Shown here: piece after piece, positions 5,239-6,079 of the stretch
How the letters are laid out: each line of letters begins with the position of its first letter
How positions within the stretch are numbered: the stretch's first letter is position 1
Assembly (NCBI GenBank): GCA_026389975.1
Contig: JAPLGV010000191.1
Span: 1 to 6,079 of the forward strand
Source: Chloroflexota bacterium
GTDB lineage: Bacteria > Chloroflexota > Anaerolineae > Anaerolineales > Villigracilaceae
Direction: 5' to 3'
Length of the DNA: 6,079 nt
Made by a program: the position numbers and the translations under genes
The notes under the pieces: generated by a model
Seen by the model: the letters and a program-made list of their open reading frames with translations, nothing else
What the model was told of the DNA's origin: nothing
The model's database searches: none

Positions 5239-5967
5239 ATGAACCGCCCGCGCATCCTTGTCAACATTGCCATGACCGTAGACGGCAAAATCGACTCCGC
5301 CGCTCGCAAAGGCGCGGCCATCTCGTCCCGTGCGGACAAACGCCGCGTGGGTGAATTACGCGCCAGCGTGGATGCCATCCTCATCGGCGGGCGGACTCTG
5401 CTGAACGAAGATCCAAGACTGACAGTGAAATCCGCCGAGTTACGCGCCGAGCGGCTCCGCAAGGGGTGGCCTGAGAACCCGGCCAAGGTTGGGGTTGTGA
5501 CCGATGTAGGAGCGGACCTTGTGGTCGCCCCAGAAGGGCAGGGACAAGCCCTGCCCCTACGACGATTTTTGACCTCCGGTCCGGCGCAGGTTTATCTTTT
5601 CACCACCCGGTGCACTGCACCGGAAGTGCTTGCAGCCTTCGAAACCGCCGGGGCAACGGTCCACGTCATGGGGCAGGAACGCGTCGACCTGGTGGCAGTA
5701 TTCCGAACCCTTCACGAGGCGGGCATCCGCTCTGTGCTGGTCGAAGGTGGCGGGACGCTCATCGCCGAACTGTTCGGCCTCGGCCTGGTGGATGAACTGA
5801 CCATCTACATCGCCCCAAAAATCTTTGGCGGCAACTCTGCCCCAACGCTGGCCGACGGTCACGGTTTTTTGCCGAATCAGGCTCCCGGTCTGAAACTGGA
5901 ATCGGTGGAAAAATTCGATCACGAGGGCGGTATCCTCGTTCATTATTTTGTCGAACATGAGGAGTAA
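5239..5967 (+). CDS. RibD C-terminal-type pyrimidine reductase (riboflavin synthesis)
   Basis: Predicted to reduce the ribosylamino-pyrimidinone (or ribosylamino-pyrimidinedione) phosphate intermediate of riboflavin synthesis to the ribitylamino form with NADPH, in the cytoplasm. The protein of 242 residues is a single RibD_C (DHFR-like) domain with no N-terminal deaminase. Motifs: NIAMTVDGKID at 9-19, DAILIGGRTLLNEDPRLTV at 45-63, VLVEGGGTLIAELF at 167-179 and LTIYIAPKIFGG at 187-198. ATG at 5239 begins the typical RPRILVNIAMT opening; the frame stays open to 5170 but without protein character. Residues 90-108 are encoded by a REP-like double palindrome and form an extra loop between PAKVGVVTD and GPAQVYLFTT, so the enzyme seems to have tolerated an insertion. 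A diaminopyrimidine reductase (archaeal RIB7/ArfC-like order) and a RibD-type reductase cannot be told apart here. Confidence 0.85.
   Translation: MNRPRILVNIAMTVDGKIDSAARKGAAISSRADKRRVGELRASVDAILIGGRTLLNEDPRLTVKSAELRAERLRKGWPENPAKVGVVTDVGADLVVAPEGQGQALPLRRFLTSGPAQVYLFTTRCTAPEVLAAFETAGATVHVMGQERVDLVAVFRTLHEAGIRSVLVEGGGTLIAELFGLGLVDELTIYIAPKIFGGNSAPTLADGHGFLPNQAPGLKLESVEKFDHEGGILVHYFVEHEE
5506..5560. repeat. Composite REP-like element inside the reductase gene (element 3)
   Basis: Two hairpins side by side. The first is imperfect: GGAGCGGACC (5509-5518) against GGTCGCCCC (5523-5531). The second is perfect: GGGCAGGG (5536-5543), loop ACAAG, CCCTGCCC (5549-5556). The whole starts GTAGGAGCG and ends CCCCTAC, as elements 1 and 2 start GTAGGGGCG and end CCCCTAC. 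It is translated in-frame as V-G-A-D-L ... A-L-P-L-R. Confidence 0.75.
5961..5964 (+). promoter_or_regulatory. Shine-Dalgarno GGAG for the last gene
   Basis: GGAG, part of GAGGAG, lies 6 bases before the ATG at 5971 and overlaps the last codons and stop region of the reductase gene. It is the clearest ribosome binding site in the window and suggests translational coupling with the gene upstream. Confidence 0.6.
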
Positions 5968-5970
5968 ATT

Positions 5971-6079
5971 ATGGGACTTAACCATATGCAAATCAAAGAA
6001 CTGCTTGACGAGGGCCGCGCCCACGCCTGTGACGGCGTCGGCTCGGACCACGTGTGTGTCAAGATCGCTGCGATTGCCG
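5971..6079 (+). CDS. Start of an unrecognised gene, cut by window edge
   Basis: ATG at 5971 starts 3 bases after the reductase stop, with a good GGAG ahead, and the frame is open to the right edge for 36 codons. It reads MGLNHMQIKELLDEGRAHAC and continues DGVGSDHVCVKIAAIA. A helix-like opening followed by a Cys/His/Asp-containing stretch is visible, but I do not recognise the family from this much. A second in-frame ATG at 5986 could also be the start. Its tight spacing suggests an operon with the reductase, so a link to riboflavin synthesis is possible but unproven. Confidence 0.7.
   Translation, partial: MGLNHMQIKELLDEGRAHACDGVGSDHVCVKIAAIA

Overview
The window looks like a piece of a Chloroflexota chromosome, probably Anaerolineae or a relative. 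This is an inference from style, not from a marker gene. The genes are GC-rich. Short palindromic repeats of the GTAGGGGCG and GTCATTGCGAG types, which I associate with such genomes, are scattered between and inside genes. A stand-alone RibD-type reductase is also present. No rRNA, tRNA or CRISPR array is visible.

Layout. Positions 1-1261 (minus) hold most of a glycogen synthase gene (glgA), whose C-terminus runs off the left edge. A 673-base intergenic region (1262-1934) follows. It holds a probable glgA promoter, a 91-bp inverted-repeat element, two alternative nested hairpins and a 56-codon remnant of an unrecognised gene. Adenosine deaminase (add, plus strand) starts at a GTG at 1935. Its stop overlaps by 11 bases the GTG start of a REP-associated tyrosine transposase (RAYT), an HUH single-strand nuclease. 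The RAYT reading frame runs on past the usual family end, over an out-of-frame remnant resembling a restriction-modification C-terminus and over a second palindrome. A DUF4442 hotdog-fold protein follows. An EamA/DMT-family permease (minus) converges on it with a 10-base gap. Divergent from the permease is a RibD C-terminal-type reductase of riboflavin synthesis, and then the start of an unrecognised gene cut by the right edge.

The most interesting structure is the relation between the RAYT and three GTAGGGGCG...CCCCTAC palindromes at 3229-3322, 3664-3709 and 5506-5560. All three lie inside open reading frames, in the same phase: they begin as codons GTA GGR GCG (Val-Gly-Ala) and end as CCC CTA C (Pro-Leu). 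Their lengths (94, 46 and 55 bases) are all 1 modulo 3. One is inside the transposase gene itself, between the HUH motif and the catalytic tyrosine. One interrupts the riboflavin reductase at a place where it adds a loop rather than destroying the protein. This suggests REP-like elements, mobilised by this kind of RAYT, that are tolerated as protein-coding insertions.

The metabolic genes (glycogen synthesis, purine salvage, a drug/metabolite exporter, riboflavin synthesis) form no single pathway. They look like ordinary housekeeping genes into which repeats and a transposase have been scattered.
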